DNA of 64,000 nt from Desulfohalobiaceae bacterium S24 (lineage in GTDB: Bacteria > Desulfobacterota > Desulfovibrionia > Desulfovibrionales > Desulfothermaceae): positions 1 through 64,000 of the forward strand of contig JAABTT010000005.1 of NCBI GenBank assembly GCA_011389765.1, read 5' to 3'. A program made the position numbers and the translations under genes. The notes under the pieces are model-generated. The model searched no databases. It was not told the origin of the DNA and saw nothing but the letters and a program-made list of their open reading frames with translations. Below, in pieces: positions 63,194-64,000 of the stretch (within the stretch, counting starts at the first letter, position 1; the number at the start of each line of letters is the position of its first letter).

Positions 63194-64000
63194 ATGAATG
63201 ACACACAATCCGGTCCGCCGCTGTTGGAAGTCAAGGACCTGAGCATTGCCTACAAGACCCGAAAAGGCCGGGTCCTGGCTGTGGAAGGCCTGAATTTTCA
63301 AGTCAGTTCCGGGGAGACCCTCGGCCTGGTCGGGGAATCCGGCTGCGGCAAGAGCACGGTGGCTTTTGCCATCGTGGGCTTTCTGGGGCAGAACGGCCGG
63401 ATTCCCAAAGGGCATATCTATTTCGACGGGGATGAAATCGTGGGCAAGCCCCAGCGGGAGCTGAACAAGATCCGGGGGGACCGGATCTCGGTGGTCTATC
63501 AGGATCCCATGGCCGCGCTCAATCCGGTGGTGCCGGTGGGCAAGCAGCTGGCCGAAGTCCTGACCGCCCATCGTTCCATATCGAATCACGAGGCCTGGGA
63601 CCGCTGCGTCCAGATGCTCAAAAAAGTCCACATGCCGGACGCGGAACAGGTCATGAGCCGCTACTCCTTCCAGCTTTCCGGCGGCCAGCAGCAGCGGGTA
63701 GTCATTGCCATGGCCATGCTGAACAGCCCGGCCCTCTTAATCATGGACGAGCCGACCACGGCCCTGGACGTCACCGTGGAGGCCGCGGTTCTGGATCTGG
63801 TGGAGGAATTGAAGGAGGAGTACAACACCGGGATTTTGTTCATCACCCATAACCTTGGGGTGGTGGCCCGGGTCTCGGACAAGATGTGCGTCATGTATGC
63901 CGGAATCGGGGTGGAACAGGGTTCGGCCCATGATATTTTCAAAAATCCGGTGCATCCCTACACTCAGGGGCTCATCCGCTGCGTGCCCAAGCTGGGCCGG
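63194..64000 (+). CDS. DppD-type ABC transporter ATPase (3' end outside the window)
   Basis: The open frame runs 269 codons from the ATG at 63194 to the window edge. Walker A GESGCGKST is near 48, the Q-loop in VVYQDPMAALNPV near 103, the signature LSGGQQQR near 160, Walker B LLIMDEPTTALD near 180 and the H-loop ITHNLGVV near 218. This is the first of the two ATPases (DppD, DppF) of dipeptide-type importers; dppF is expected next. GGTGAATC gives only a weak ribosome site. Confidence 0.92.
   Translation, partial: MNDTQSGPPLLEVKDLSIAYKTRKGRVLAVEGLNFQVSSGETLGLVGESGCGKSTVAFAIVGFLGQNGRIPKGHIYFDGDEIVGKPQRELNKIRGDRISVVYQDPMAALNPVVPVGKQLAEVLTAHRSISNHEAWDRCVQMLKKVHMPDAEQVMSRYSFQLSGGQQQRVVIAMAMLNSPALLIMDEPTTALDVTVEAAVLDLVEELKEEYNTGILFITHNLGVVARVSDKMCVMYAGIGVEQGSAHDIFKNPVHPYTQGLIRCVPKLGR

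Overview
The window looks like a chromosomal piece of a sulfate-reducing deltaproteobacterium (Desulfobacterota, probably Desulfovibrionales-like). The main reasons are a true DsrC with both C-terminal cysteines, an IorAB indolepyruvate oxidoreductase, a tungsten-type aldehyde oxidoreductase, several sigma-54 activators, and an MttB methyltransferase with an in-frame amber codon at the pyrrolysine position. Placement rests on gene content and family recognition only; no database was searched.

Layout, 1-40.8 kb: mostly conserved housekeeping DNA. A sensory operon on the minus strand (EamA transporter, PAS/AAA+ sigma-54 activator, histidine kinase, start of a response regulator) is followed by a DHH phosphoesterase, a lipid kinase, a TPR protein with iorA and iorB, and nadD. 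Next come moaE, dsrC and a YcaO-TPR/methyltransferase pair beside a Gly-Cys-Gly tRNA cluster. Then follow a DksA-like protein, an NFACT (RqcH-like) protein, rsmD, coaD, miaA, two exported proteins of unknown role, tatA, a HAD hydrolase, yggT, ilvB, ilvN, a GspE/PilB ATPase, adk and pgeF. The stretch ends with the quality-control block tig-clpP-clpX-lon, then kbl.

Layout, 40.8-64 kb: an accessory region that reads as a methylated-amine/betaine utilisation island. It holds three MttB-superfamily methyltransferases (two without pyrrolysine, one with), a two-domain dimethylglycine/sarcosine dehydrogenase, a ProX-like betaine-binding protein and dipeptide-type ABC transporter genes that run off the window. 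A minus-strand operon encodes Fe-alcohol dehydrogenase, an enolase-superfamily enzyme, a beta-hydroxyacid dehydrogenase, a tungsten aldehyde oxidoreductase, a ubiquitin-like sulfur carrier and an MttB homologue. A sigma-54 activator sits in the middle, with a recognisable -24/-12 element on each side, one per transcription unit. Neither a corrinoid protein nor pyl genes are in the window, so both must lie elsewhere if the MttB proteins are active.

The accessory region is rich in dispersed intergenic repeats that the first 40 kb nearly lacks. These are a 345-bp palindromic MITE-like element and its half copies, an ~80-bp repeat in several gene leaders, inverted ~250-bp repeats bracketing the Pyl-MttB/ProX/DppB segment, and gene remnants (SMP-30-like here; a penicillin-acylase-like one at 33 kb). 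The proposed working model is inference: betaine-type compounds are imported, demethylated by MttB-type enzymes to a corrinoid protein and by the dehydrogenase to tetrahydrofolate, and alcohol/aldehyde side chains are oxidised by the ADH/AOR pair, all under sigma-54 control.
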